Of a DNA stretch of 52,112 nt, positions 42,736 to 51,266 are shown one piece after another. This DNA is from DATJJW01 sp035491935. GTDB taxonomy: Bacteria; Pseudomonadota; Alphaproteobacteria; ATCC43930; CGMCC-115725. The stretch spans positions 1 to 52,112 of the forward strand of contig DATJJW010000270.1 of the NCBI GenBank assembly GCA_035491935.1. The letters run 5' to 3'. Positions within the stretch are counted from its first letter, which is position 1, and each line of letters begins with the position of its first letter. The position numbers and the translations under genes were made by a program. Below the pieces are notes generated by a model. The model did no database searches and had not been told where the DNA came from. It saw nothing but the letters and a program-made list of their open reading frames with translations.

Positions 42736-43012
42736 GACTTGTCCTGCATCATTCCTCAGCGAATAGTACAATTCGCAAATTGATGCAATAGGTACTAGGG
42801 CGATTCGAGGCGAACCGGCCTTGATCTAGGCCATATCGCCGAGAATCATGCCGATTTGTGCAGTGCGTGATGGATGATACAGCACATTGCATCATATCTT
42901 TTGGATAAAAATGCCAAATTGAAATAGATCATTTGTTGACATCCTGCACATTTGCCTCCTATCGTCATAGCCAAGGCGAGGGAATCGCCACGACAGGGAT
43001 GGGAGGCATCGA
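42736..43012. promoter_or_regulatory. Divergent mocR / molybdenum-hydroxylase control region
   Basis: This 277-bp AT-rich gap holds three TGATGCA/TGCATCA sites: 42745-42751, 42781-42789 (TGATGCAAT) and 42886-42894 (ATTGCATCA), the last two in inverted orientation. On the minus strand TTGCAT of the middle site doubles as a -35 for mocR, consistent with autorepression. On the plus strand TTGACA (42936-42941) with TATCGT (42960-42965, 18-bp spacing) is a good promoter, with the third site about 45 bp upstream as expected for activation. A small GGCGA/TCGCC hairpin (42975-42989) lies in the leader. Confidence 0.55.
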
Positions 43013-43336
43013 ATGATCTACGAGATCCGCGTCTATCAGGCGACCGAAGGCCGGGCCGATGCGATGCGCCAGCGTTTCCTGAAGGAAGTGGCGCCGCGGA
43101 TGCCGAAACATGGCATCGAGCTGCTGGGCGTGTTCACGGCGCCGACCGAGGACGGGCGGATGACCTATGTCACCCGCTTCAAGGACGAGCAGGCGCGCAA
43201 GGATGGCTGGGCCTCGTTGAGCGTCGATCCGGATTGGGTCGCGGCCAAAAAGGCGAGCGAGGCCAATGGGCCGTTGCTGGCCGAGCAGACCATCTCCGTC
43301 CTCTCGCCGGCTGCCGCCGGCCTGTTGCTCGGTTAA
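43013..43336 (+). CDS. NIPSNAP-family protein
   Basis: This 107-residue single-domain ferredoxin-like-fold protein begins MIYEIRVYQATEGRADAMRQ and contains HGIELLGVFTAPTEDGRM and TRFKDEQARKDGWASL, all characteristic of NIPSNAP. Bacterial members are often encoded with catabolic oxidoreductases, but their biochemical role is not settled; a substrate-handling, isomerase-like or reactive-intermediate-protecting role is possible. It is the first gene of the operon, with GGGAGG before the ATG, and ends nine bases before the FAD-subunit gene. Confidence 0.85.
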   Translation: MIYEIRVYQATEGRADAMRQRFLKEVAPRMPKHGIELLGVFTAPTEDGRMTYVTRFKDEQARKDGWASLSVDPDWVAAKKASEANGPLLAEQTISVLSPAAAGLLLG

Positions 43337-43345
43337 GCGCCGCCG

Positions 43346-44224
43346 ATGAAGCCGGCTCCCTTCGACTATGTCAGGCCCGATACCGTGGCCGAGGTCTGCA
43401 CCATCCTGGCCGGGGATGAGAACGCCCGCATCATCGCCGGCGGCCAGACCCTGGTGCCGATGCTGGCCATGCGGCTGGCACGGCCGACCAGGCTGATCGA
43501 TGTGCTGCGTCTGCCGGGCCTCTCCGGCATCCGCCGCGATGGTGATGCGATGGTCTTCGGTGCTGCCACCCGCCAGGTCGAAGCCGAACGCTCGGCCATG
43601 GTCGCCAAGGATCTGCCGTTGTTGAGCCGGGCACTGCCCTGGGTCGGCCATCCGCCGACGCGCAATCGCGGCACGGTCGGCGGTTCGATCGCCAATGCCG
43701 ATCCTTCTGCCGAAATCCCTCTGGTCGCGGTGACGCTGGAGGCGGAACTCATCATTGAAGATACGGATGGCGAAATGCCGATGGCGGCCGATGATTTCTT
43801 CATGGGACCGATGTTCACGGCCATGCCGCTCTCCGGCTGCCTGACCGCGGTGCGCTTCCCGATCTGGCAGGCGCCGCATCTGGGCGTAGGCTTCCACGAG
43901 GTAAGCGCACGCAAATCCGATTTCGCCTTCGTATCGGCGGCGGCCCAGGTCGCGCTCGACGAGGAAGGCATCTGCACGAGGGTCGCGCTCGGCATCGGCG
44001 GCGTCGGCGACCGGGCGATGAAGCTCGATGTCGAGGGGCTGGTGGGATCGCGTCTCGACGCCAAGGAGATCGACGATGCGGTCGCCACCGCGGTCGAGAC
44101 ACTGGAGGCGACGAGCGACCTGCATGCCAGTGCCAGCTATCGCCAGCGCGTGGCACGGGCGCTGGGCGCTCAGGCGGTCATCAGCGCACTTGCCGATGCC
44201 AGGAAGCACGAGGGCCGTCCATGA
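43346..44224 (+). CDS. Molybdenum hydroxylase FAD-binding subunit (CoxM-like)
   Basis: This 292-residue medium subunit of a xanthine dehydrogenase/CO dehydrogenase-family enzyme binds FAD and passes electrons to an acceptor. FAD motifs are IIAGGQTLVPMLAMRLARPT and NRGTVGGSIANADPSAE, followed by the C-terminal CO_deh_flav domain (KSDFAFVSAAAQVAL, GIGGVGDRAMKLD). No inserted [4Fe-4S] segment as in 4-hydroxybenzoyl-CoA reductase is seen. It overlaps the small-subunit gene by four bases. The M-S-L order is that of the cox-type operons. Confidence 0.92.
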   Translation: MKPAPFDYVRPDTVAEVCTILAGDENARIIAGGQTLVPMLAMRLARPTRLIDVLRLPGLSGIRRDGDAMVFGAATRQVEAERSAMVAKDLPLLSRALPWVGHPPTRNRGTVGGSIANADPSAEIPLVAVTLEAELIIEDTDGEMPMAADDFFMGPMFTAMPLSGCLTAVRFPIWQAPHLGVGFHEVSARKSDFAFVSAAAQVALDEEGICTRVALGIGGVGDRAMKLDVEGLVGSRLDAKEIDDAVATAVETLEATSDLHASASYRQRVARALGAQAVISALADARKHEGRP

Positions 44225-44739
44225 AGGTCGAATTGCACGTCAACGGCAAACTGCGCACGGCCGACGTCGAGGCGCGCAAGAGCCTGCTCGACACGCTGCG
44301 CGAGGATTTCAATCTCACCGGCGCCCACGCCGGCTGCGAGCATGGTGTCTGCGGCGCCTGCACCGTGCTGGTCGATGGCGCGCCGACGCGCTCCTGCCTG
44401 ATGTTCGCCTGCCAGGCCGATGGCTACGAGATCACCACCATCGAGGGGCTGGCACCGTCGGCTGGCGAGCTCAGCGTGCTGCAGGATGCGTTCTGCGAGA
44501 CCCATGGTCTGCAATGCGGCTTCTGTACGCCCGGCATGATCATCTCCGCCCATGCGCTGCTCCAGCGCGAGGCGAACCCGACCCGCGAGGACATATTGGA
44601 GGCGATCAGCGGCAACATCTGCCGCTGCACCGGCTACGGCCAGATCGTCGAAGCGGTCGAGCTGGCGGCGGAGAAGCTGCGCGGCGTCAACAACCCGAAT
44701 GCCCAGCCCCTTCCCCAAGAGGTCGGAGGCAGGCAATGA
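44221..44739 (+). CDS. Molybdenum hydroxylase [2Fe-2S] subunit (CoxS-like)
   Basis: This 172-residue small subunit has two [2Fe-2S] clusters. N-terminal plant-ferredoxin ligands are C39, C44, C47 and C59 (GCEHGVCGACTVLVDG). The C-terminal helical-domain ligands are C99, C102, C134 and C136 (QCGFCTPGMI and ICRCTGYG). It carries electrons from the molybdenum site to FAD. It starts inside the FAD-subunit stop and ends overlapping the large-subunit ATG, so the three are translationally coupled. All eight ligands are present. Confidence 0.95.
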   Translation: MKVELHVNGKLRTADVEARKSLLDTLREDFNLTGAHAGCEHGVCGACTVLVDGAPTRSCLMFACQADGYEITTIEGLAPSAGELSVLQDAFCETHGLQCGFCTPGMIISAHALLQREANPTREDILEAISGNICRCTGYGQIVEAVELAAEKLRGVNNPNAQPLPQEVGGRQ

Positions 44740-47153
44740 ACGCCGAAAGCCCGGGTTTCCGCTTCGTATCCAGCAACCGGCGTGTTCGCGAGGATCGCCG
44801 CTTCGTCGTCGGCAAAGGGCAATATGTCGCCGATGTCGCGCTGGACGGCATGCTCCATGTCGCCATCGTCGGGTCGCAATACCCAGCGGCAAGGATCCTC
44901 GGCATCGACGCCTCGGCGGCACTCGCGATGCCGGGCGTGCATGATGTGCTGACCGGCGCGGAGCTGGCCGCTTCGACCGAGCCCTTGATGAACGGGCTGG
45001 AGACGCCGCACGTCAAACGCTATCCGATGGCGATCGACCAAGCCCGCTATGCCGGCGAATGGGTGGCTGTCGTCGTGGCCGAAAGCCGGGCGCTGGCCGA
45101 GGATGCCGCCGAGAAGGTCAAAGTGACCTACGAGCCCCTGCCCTACGTCATCAAGGCGGAAGAGGCGCTCGATCCCAAAAGCCCCCCGGTGCATTCGGAG
45201 CATGGTTCCAACGTGCTCCTCGACAAGCAATTCGTCTGGGGCGACGTCGACAAGCATTTCGCGGAGAGCCCGAAACATCTCTCCTACCGGGTCGTCTGGG
45301 GCCGCAATTCGACCGTGCCGATCGAGACCTTCGGCGTCGTGGCCAGCTGGGATCCCTGGCGCGAGATCCTCGACGTCTGGGCGTCGATTCAGATGCCGAA
45401 ATATGCCGACCAGATCGCCCGTGCGCTGCGCATCCCCTTGAATGGTGTGCGTGTGCACCAGGATGTCGATGTCGGCGGCAGCTATGGCGTGAAGCGCGGC
45501 ATCAAGCATTCGGTGGTGGTCTCGTATCTCGCCCGTAAGCTGGGCCGGCCGGTGCGCATCCTGGAGGACCGGCTGGAGAATATGCGTGCGGGCGACGCCC
45601 ATGGCCCCGACCGCATCTTCGATGTCGAATTGGCCTATGACGACAACGGCATCATCAAGTCGATGCGCATGCGCGCACTCGACAATGCCGGCGCCTATGC
45701 CGGCCGCGCGCCCTTCCAGCTCGGCAAGCCGATCGGCGCCATCGTCGGGCCCTACAAGATCGAAAGCGTCGCCTATCGCGCGCAGTCCGTCACCAGCAAC
45801 AAGGCGGCGCAGGAGGCAGTGCGCGGCTTTGGCCAGGCTCCGACCAACTATGCTATCGAGACCGGCCTCGATAAGGTGGCCCGGGCTTGCGGCCTCGACC
45901 GGTTGGAAGTCAGGCGGCGCAACTTCATCAACAAGGACGAGTTCCCTTACCTCATCCCCAGCGGCACCCGCTACGACAGCGGCGACTACCATACCGTGGC
46001 CGACAAGGTCATGGCGCATCTGGGTGGCTACGAGGCCCTGGTCAAGGAACGCGACGATCTGCGTGCCCAAGGGCTGATGGCCGGCATCGGCATCGCCGCA
46101 TGTCTCGAACCCAGCGGCGGCAATTCGTCGTTCGAGCCGCTGCTCAACGAGAAGAACCAGACCACGACCTGGATGGATTCCTGCCGCATCAATGTCGACG
46201 GCCTGGGCTTCGTCACGGTGACCATCCACACGACCTCGGCCGGACAGGGCCATGAGACGCTGGCGGCGACGGTGGTGGCGGAGGTGCTGGAGATCGATCC
46301 GGACCGCATCCGCATCGTGCGTCCCGACACGCTGGCCAGCCTGCCATCCAACTCGCCGGTGGGTTCGCGCATGGCGATCATGCTGGGCGGTGCCTGTTTT
46401 CATGCTGCAGGCAAGCTGAAGGCCAAACTGATCAAGATCGGCGCCCATCGCCTGGGCATCATGCCCGACCAGGCGACTTACAAGGCCGGCAGCGTCGCGG
46501 CCGAGGATGGCCGGAAGCTCGAATGGGCCGATCTCGTCACCATAGGCCATCGGGGATTCCACCTGCTGCCGCCGGATACCGAGCCAGGGTTGGAAGTCAC
46601 CCATGTCATGCAGGTGCCGACCGGCACCAAGCTGCCGGAGAACGGCCGGGTGCAGATGTATCCCTGCCATTCCTTCGAATTCCACATGGTGCTGGTGGCC
46701 TTCGACCCGGTCGTCGCCAAGCCGGAGATCCGCCGCTACGTCATCGGCCATGACTGCGGCACGGTGATCAACCCGCATATCGTCAAGGGCATGACCCTGG
46801 GCGGCATCGCCCACGGGCTGGGGGCGGCACTGCTGGAAGAGTTCGTCTATGACGACGAAGGTCAGATGCTGACCCAAAGCTTCATGGACTATCTGCTGCC
46901 TTCCTCCCACGAGGTGCCGCATGTCGAGATCGTCCATCACTGCACGCCCTCGCCCTTCACCGTGTTCGGCCAGAAAGGCTCGGGCGAGAGCGGCTATCTC
47001 GGATCGCCTGCCGCCATCTCCAGCGCGATGAACGACGCGGTCGAACCGCTCGGCATCGGCTTCTCCAAACTGCCCATCCGCATCTACGCGGTCAGCGACG
47101 CGATCGCCGCCGCGCGCCAGAGCCAAGACGACAAGCAAGGGAACACCCCATGA
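44736..47153 (+). CDS. Molybdenum hydroxylase molybdopterin-binding large subunit (CoxL-like, non-CO type)
   Basis: This 805-residue catalytic subunit binds molybdopterin cytosine dinucleotide. The N-terminal aldehyde-oxidase hammerhead domain (about residues 15-135) precedes the two-part Mo-binding domain. Visible motifs are PIETFG (195-200), the VGGSYG loop (247-251 region), AVRGFGQ (361-367), TSAGQGHE (500-507) and the catalytic glutamate E751 in GQKGSGESG. Form I CO dehydrogenase has a Cys-containing AYRCSFR loop at the RGFGQ position; here that cysteine is absent, so CO oxidation is ruled out on current knowledge. The enzyme should hydroxylate an N-heteroaromatic, a purine-like compound or an aldehyde. 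A GAGGC ribosome site precedes the ATG. Confidence 0.93.
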   Translation: MNAESPGFRFVSSNRRVREDRRFVVGKGQYVADVALDGMLHVAIVGSQYPAARILGIDASAALAMPGVHDVLTGAELAASTEPLMNGLETPHVKRYPMAIDQARYAGEWVAVVVAESRALAEDAAEKVKVTYEPLPYVIKAEEALDPKSPPVHSEHGSNVLLDKQFVWGDVDKHFAESPKHLSYRVVWGRNSTVPIETFGVVASWDPWREILDVWASIQMPKYADQIARALRIPLNGVRVHQDVDVGGSYGVKRGIKHSVVVSYLARKLGRPVRILEDRLENMRAGDAHGPDRIFDVELAYDDNGIIKSMRMRALDNAGAYAGRAPFQLGKPIGAIVGPYKIESVAYRAQSVTSNKAAQEAVRGFGQAPTNYAIETGLDKVARACGLDRLEVRRRNFINKDEFPYLIPSGTRYDSGDYHTVADKVMAHLGGYEALVKERDDLRAQGLMAGIGIAACLEPSGGNSSFEPLLNEKNQTTTWMDSCRINVDGLGFVTVTIHTTSAGQGHETLAATVVAEVLEIDPDRIRIVRPDTLASLPSNSPVGSRMAIMLGGACFHAAGKLKAKLIKIGAHRLGIMPDQATYKAGSVAAEDGRKLEWADLVTIGHRGFHLLPPDTEPGLEVTHVMQVPTGTKLPENGRVQMYPCHSFEFHMVLVAFDPVVAKPEIRRYVIGHDCGTVINPHIVKGMTLGGIAHGLGAALLEEFVYDDEGQMLTQSFMDYLLPSSHEVPHVEIVHHCTPSPFTVFGQKGSGESGYLGSPAAISSAMNDAVEPLGIGFSKLPIRIYAVSDAIAAARQSQDDKQGNTP

Positions 47154-48127
47154 TCATCGACTCCCACGCCCATCTGGTCCCGCCGAGCCTGATCGAGGCG
47201 ATCCGATCCAAGGAAAGCGCCTTCCCCTCGGTCCGGCAGATTTCGGACGGCGCCAGCCTGGGTTTCGCCTTCTCTGGCGGCAAGCCGACCCGGCCGGTGG
47301 CAAAGCTGCTGACCGATATCGCCGGCCGAATCAAATGGATGGACGACCAGAAGATCGATCGGCAGATCTGCGGCTGCTGGCTGGACATGTTCGGCAACGA
47401 CCTGCCGGTCGATGAAGGCACGCGCTGGGCGCAGCTCATCAATGAGCACCTGATAGCCCAGCACAAGGCTGAGCCACGGCTGATCCCGCTCGCCTGCGTG
47501 CCGTTGCAGGATGGCTTGCGAGCCGCCGAGGTGCTGAGAGAGGCGGCGCGACAGGGCTTCAAGGGCGCCATGATCGGTACCCAGCCCAAGGGCGTCGGCG
47601 GCGTGCTGGACGATCCCTCGCTCGATCCCTTCTGGCAGGCCGCCAACGAGCTCAAATTCGCGATCTTCATCCACCCGGTTTTCGAAAGCGGCGACAATCG
47701 CGTGCATGACTATGGCATGGCCAATGCGGTCGGCCGCGTCACCGACACCCTGATCGCCATGGCGCGCATTATCTATTCCGGCCATGTCACCCGCTATACC
47801 GGCATCAAATTCGTCGCCGGCATCGGCGGTGCGGCCCTGCCCTACATCATCGGCCGGCTGCGCACGAATTACCGCCTGGACAAGGAGAAGCTGGCCGATC
47901 CGGACGCGGCCTTGGCAGCCATGTATTACGACACCATCGTCCAGGACACGCGCACGCTGCGCTATCTCGCCGAGGTTGTGGGAAGCGACCGGCTGATGAT
48001 GGGCTCGGACATGCCCTTCCCCATCGGGGATCTGCAACCCCTGAAACTCATCGCCGAGACCGGTTTCTCCGGTACCGAAGCCGCCGCGATCAATGGCGGC
48101 TTGGCGGCAAAGCTGTTCGGCCTCTGA
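47150..48127 (+). CDS. Amidohydrolase-superfamily enzyme, ACMSD/decarboxylase-like
   Basis: This 325-residue metal-dependent TIM-barrel enzyme has the start DSHAHL giving the H-x-H metal pair (residues 6 and 8), the barrel histidine IHPVFE and the catalytic aspartate in MMGSDMPFP, the pattern of the amidohydrolase-2 family that includes 2-amino-3-carboxymuconate-6-semialdehyde decarboxylase and resorcylate decarboxylases. Non-oxidative decarboxylation or C-N/ester hydrolysis are both possible. It overlaps the large-subunit stop by four bases, so it probably acts on the hydroxylated product. No signal peptide. Confidence 0.85.
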   Translation: MIIDSHAHLVPPSLIEAIRSKESAFPSVRQISDGASLGFAFSGGKPTRPVAKLLTDIAGRIKWMDDQKIDRQICGCWLDMFGNDLPVDEGTRWAQLINEHLIAQHKAEPRLIPLACVPLQDGLRAAEVLREAARQGFKGAMIGTQPKGVGGVLDDPSLDPFWQAANELKFAIFIHPVFESGDNRVHDYGMANAVGRVTDTLIAMARIIYSGHVTRYTGIKFVAGIGGAALPYIIGRLRTNYRLDKEKLADPDAALAAMYYDTIVQDTRTLRYLAEVVGSDRLMMGSDMPFPIGDLQPLKLIAETGFSGTEAAAINGGLAAKLFGL

Positions 48128-48139
48128 GGGAGGACACCC

Positions 48140-48619
48140 ATGAAGCTCGATATCGGCGGTTCCGAAATCATCCAGGCGCCCATCGAGGCGCTGTGGCAGG
48201 CGCTCAACGATCCGGCTGTACTGACCCGTTGCGTGCCCGGTTGCAAGTCCATGACCGAGACCAGCCCCGATGCTTATAAGCTCGAGATGCAGCTCAAGGT
48301 CGCCGCTGTCGGCGGCTCCTTCGAGGGCGAGATATCGCTTTCGGACAAGGACGCCCCGAAATCCTGCCGCATCAAGGTGTCCGGTGCCGGCACGCTCGGC
48401 CATGGCAATGGCGAAGCGCGCTTCGATCTTGCCCCTGAAGCCGGCGGCACCAAGCTCACATATCAGGGCGCGGGCGAAGTCGGCGGCCTGGTCGCCGGCG
48501 TCGGCCAGCGTATCCTGGGCAGCGTGTCCAAGATCCTGATCGGCAAGTTCTTCACGTCCTTGCGCAAGGAGTTCGAGGGGCAGGCCTCCACGGTGCAAGC
48601 AGCCGGTGCGGCGGAGTAG
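48140..48619 (+). CDS. CoxG-like SRPBCC (carbon monoxide dehydrogenase subunit G) protein
   Basis: This 159-residue START/Bet v1-fold protein has the opening KLDIGGSEIIQAPIEALWQA and VLTRCVPGCKSM motif, then a C-terminal GLVAGVGQRILGSVSKILIG helix typical of CoxG. CoxG-type proteins are linked to maturation or membrane attachment of molybdenum hydroxylases. A strong GGGAGGACACCC precedes the ATG. Its place here supports the enzyme being a cox-family hydroxylase. It carries no catalytic residues I can identify. Confidence 0.88.
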   Translation: MKLDIGGSEIIQAPIEALWQALNDPAVLTRCVPGCKSMTETSPDAYKLEMQLKVAAVGGSFEGEISLSDKDAPKSCRIKVSGAGTLGHGNGEARFDLAPEAGGTKLTYQGAGEVGGLVAGVGQRILGSVSKILIGKFFTSLRKEFEGQASTVQAAGAAE

Positions 48620-48624
48620 CGGCG

Positions 48625-49443
48625 ATGCGTTCCGGCGACGCCATCATGATCGAGGTCGAACCGGGCGTAAGTCTCGCGGTCGAGGCGTCGCCCGACATCG
48701 ACGATCGTGCCAGGCCGGCGATCCTGTTCAGCCATTCGCTGGCGGCCGATAGCGGCATGTGGGACGAGCTGCGGCAGCGTCTGGCGCCTCATGCCCGGCT
48801 GATCCTGGCCGATACGCGCGGCCATGGCCGGTCCAGCGCGCCCGCAGCGCCCTATACGCTCGACCGGCTGGGCCTGGATGCCGTCGCCGTTCTGGATGCG
48901 CTCGGCATCGACCGGGCGGTGATCTGCGGATTGTCGCTGGGCGGCTTGGTCGGCCAATGGCTGGGCATATACCGGCCCGAGCGCATCGCTGGTCTGGCAC
49001 TCGCCAACACCGCCTCCAGCTTCCCGCCCCCGAGCCTGTGGCAGGACCGGGCGAAACAGGTCCTGGCCTCGGGCCTGCCGCCCTTCGTGGCACCGACGCT
49101 CGGGCGCTGGCTGACCGAGAGGTTCCAGGCCGCGAACCCGGCGCGCACGGCGGAGATCGCCGCCACCATCGCCGCGACCTCGCGCCAAGGCTATGCCGGC
49201 TGCTGCACCGTACTCGCGGATAGCGACCTGTCGCCCTCGCTCAGCGCCATAGCCTGTCCGACAATCGTCCTGGCTGGCTGGCACGATCCATCGACGACGC
49301 CGGCACAGGCGGCAACGCTGACATCGGCGATAAGCGGCGCCAAGCTCATCGAGCTCGATGCCGCCCATCTTTCGGCGGTCGAGGCTCCGGAGGCCTTCGC
49401 CCAAGCAATCATCTCATTCCTGCCCGCAGCGGCGGGCCGGTAG
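48625..49443 (+). CDS. Alpha/beta hydrolase, 3-oxoadipate enol-lactonase-like
   Basis: This 272-residue alpha/beta hydrolase has an oxyanion strand FSHSLAADSGMWDEL, a nucleophile elbow GLSLGG (serine), an aspartate in AGWHDPSTTP and the histidine in DAAHLSAVEAPEAF. The overall pattern resembles PcaD and related ring-fission hydrolases, so a lactone, enol ester or C-C bond of a ring-opened intermediate may be cut. GGAG nine bases upstream supports the ATG at 48625; an in-frame ATG at 48646 is the alternative. It is the last enzyme gene before the transporter. Confidence 0.85.
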   Translation: MRSGDAIMIEVEPGVSLAVEASPDIDDRARPAILFSHSLAADSGMWDELRQRLAPHARLILADTRGHGRSSAPAAPYTLDRLGLDAVAVLDALGIDRAVICGLSLGGLVGQWLGIYRPERIAGLALANTASSFPPPSLWQDRAKQVLASGLPPFVAPTLGRWLTERFQAANPARTAEIAATIAATSRQGYAGCCTVLADSDLSPSLSAIACPTIVLAGWHDPSTTPAQAATLTSAISGAKLIELDAAHLSAVEAPEAFAQAIISFLPAAAGR

Positions 49444-49482
49444 GCGCAACCGACAAAACAACAAGAACAGGGAGATGTGCTC

Positions 49483-50463
49483 ATGATCGGAATGAAGAAA
49501 GCCTGCATCGCTGCGGTACTCACCGCGAGCGTCCTGTCGGCCCCCGCCCAGGCCCAGAACCTGGAGAAGCTGAACATCGTCGTGTTCAGCGCGCCGTCGC
49601 TCGGCGATTTCCTGCCGCCGGTCATCAAGGCACAGAAATTCGACGAGAAACACGGGCTGTCGATCCAGTTCGATGCGCGTACGCCGGATGCCTACACCGC
49701 GCAGTTCAATTCCGGCGAATACCAGCTGGGCGGCAGCGCCGCGCTGCTGACCGTGGGCCTGGCCGATCTACGTGGGGTCAAGGTGACCTATCTCTTCAAT
49801 CTTTTCGATTTCTGGGGCGCGGTCGTGACGTCGCGGCCGGAAATCAAGACGCTGAAGGACCTCGAAGGCAAGGACATGGCGGCGGCCAAGGGCACGACCA
49901 ACTACGCCATGTTCGACTGGTTCGCGCGGCGCGCCGGTATCGATACCTCGAAGATTTCGGTGATCAACACCGCCACGCCCGGCCTGGTCGGCTATGCCAT
50001 CGCCGACAGGGCGGCCGCCGTACAGCTTTGGGAGCCAGCCTATACGTCGCTCATGGCCAAGAAGCCCGGCCTCAGAACCCTCGATCTCCAGATCGAGAAG
50101 AACTGGTTCAACTTCTCCGGCGGCTCGAAGAGCATCCCCTATCTGGGTGTCGCGGCCCATACCGACTGGGTCGCCTCGCACAAGGCCGACGTGCCCAAGC
50201 TCTACGCGACATATGCCGATGCCGCGATGTGGATCGTCGCTCATCCCGACGATGCGGCGAAGCTGATCTCGCCCAAGGGGTCGGCCGAGGATCAGAAGGC
50301 GCTTGCCGACCTGATCCGCGCCAATAACCGGCTTGGCCTCAACGTCAAATGGGCGGGCGATCTGAACCGCGAGATCAATGCTGTCTATCGGGCCGGCAAG
50401 AGCATCTCCTACCTGCCCGGCCAGCCTTCCGCAGCCACGATCTATCAAGGTGATCGACAGTGA
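49483..50463 (+). CDS. ABC transporter periplasmic substrate-binding protein (NMT1/TauA-like)
   Basis: This 326-residue binding protein has a signal peptide ending SAPAQAQN (about residue 25) and two lobes. KLNIVVFSAPSLGDFLPPVI begins lobe 1, and GKDMAAAKGTTNYAMFDWFA and IADRAAAVQLWEPAYTSLM are typical of the NMT1/SsuA/TauA group that binds aromatic sulfonates, taurine, thiamine precursors or nitrate-like ions. GGGAG precedes the ATG at 49483; a GTG six bases upstream is possible. Its stop overlaps the permease start. It should deliver the substrate of the upstream enzymes. Confidence 0.88.
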   Translation: MIGMKKACIAAVLTASVLSAPAQAQNLEKLNIVVFSAPSLGDFLPPVIKAQKFDEKHGLSIQFDARTPDAYTAQFNSGEYQLGGSAALLTVGLADLRGVKVTYLFNLFDFWGAVVTSRPEIKTLKDLEGKDMAAAKGTTNYAMFDWFARRAGIDTSKISVINTATPGLVGYAIADRAAAVQLWEPAYTSLMAKKPGLRTLDLQIEKNWFNFSGGSKSIPYLGVAAHTDWVASHKADVPKLYATYADAAMWIVAHPDDAAKLISPKGSAEDQKALADLIRANNRLGLNVKWAGDLNREINAVYRAGKSISYLPGQPSAATIYQGDRQ

Positions 50464-51266
50464 GTGAGCGCACCCTCGAGCTCCGGCCCGCCATGCCCAT
50501 CACAGCCTCATTAGGACGCCTAGCCCGCGGTGCGGCACCCTATGTCGTGATGGGAGTGCTGTGGCAGGTGGCATCGCTGTTCCTGCCGCATTTCCTGTTT
50601 CCCTCGCTCGTCGACGTGTTCTGGCGCTGCCTGGACATCCTATCGAGCTGGGCGCAATTCTCGGAGGTACTGTCGACGGTCTACCGCATCCTGGCGGGGC
50701 TCCTGGGTGCGTTCCTCGTCGGTTCGGCATTGGCGTTGATGATCGTGCGCTCGAAGACGCTCGACGGCTTCTTCTCGCCGGTCCTGACGTTCTTCCAGGG
50801 CATTCCGGCGCTGTCCTGGGTCGTCTTCGCCATCATCTGGCTACACGGTACCGAGTTCCGCATCTTCTTCATCATGGTGCTGACCACGCTGCCCGCCTTC
50901 ACCTTTCAGGTGGTGGGTGCCCTGCGCGGCATGTCGCGCGATCTCGCCGAGATGGTGATGAGTTTCCGGCCGTCACGGCTGCAGCTGTTCCGGGTCATGA
51001 TCCTGCCTGCGATCCTGCCCGACATCCTGACCGCCTGGAAGGTCAACCTCGGCAACGCCTCGCGCGTGGTCGTGGTGGCCGAACTGGTCGGCGCCACCGG
51101 CGGCGTCGGTTACGAGCTGCTCCAGCAGCAGCAGATCTTCGACATGGCCGGGGCCCTGGCCTGGACCCTGCAGCTCGTCTTCTTCGTGCTGATCGCCCAG
51201 CACCTGCTGACCATCATCGAAACCTTTGTCTTCCGCTACCGCGCGAAGTCGGAGCGCTCGCTATGA
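50460..51266 (+). CDS. ABC transporter permease (NitT/TauT family)
   Basis: This 268-residue inner-membrane permease has about six helices, with the EAA loop MSRDLAEMVMSFRPSRLQLF followed by RVMILPAILPDILTAWKVNL. The GTG start overlaps the binding-protein stop, and its stop overlaps the ATPase start, an ordinary three-gene importer. A second permease is not encoded, so a homodimer is expected. Confidence 0.92.
   Translation: MSERTLELRPAMPITASLGRLARGAAPYVVMGVLWQVASLFLPHFLFPSLVDVFWRCLDILSSWAQFSEVLSTVYRILAGLLGAFLVGSALALMIVRSKTLDGFFSPVLTFFQGIPALSWVVFAIIWLHGTEFRIFFIMVLTTLPAFTFQVVGALRGMSRDLAEMVMSFRPSRLQLFRVMILPAILPDILTAWKVNLGNASRVVVVAELVGATGGVGYELLQQQQIFDMAGALAWTLQLVFFVLIAQHLLTIIETFVFRYRAKSERSL

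Noticed and set aside
44634..47138. Long open frame on the minus strand opposite the molybdopterin subunit
   Set aside because: Rich in D, R, G, H and A from antisense codon bias, no domain motifs, and it lies fully opposite a well-supported gene.
43346..48619. Carbon monoxide dehydrogenase operon
   Set aside because: Subunit order and CoxG fit, but the large subunit lacks the bridging-cysteine loop and no coxD/E/F maturation genes follow.
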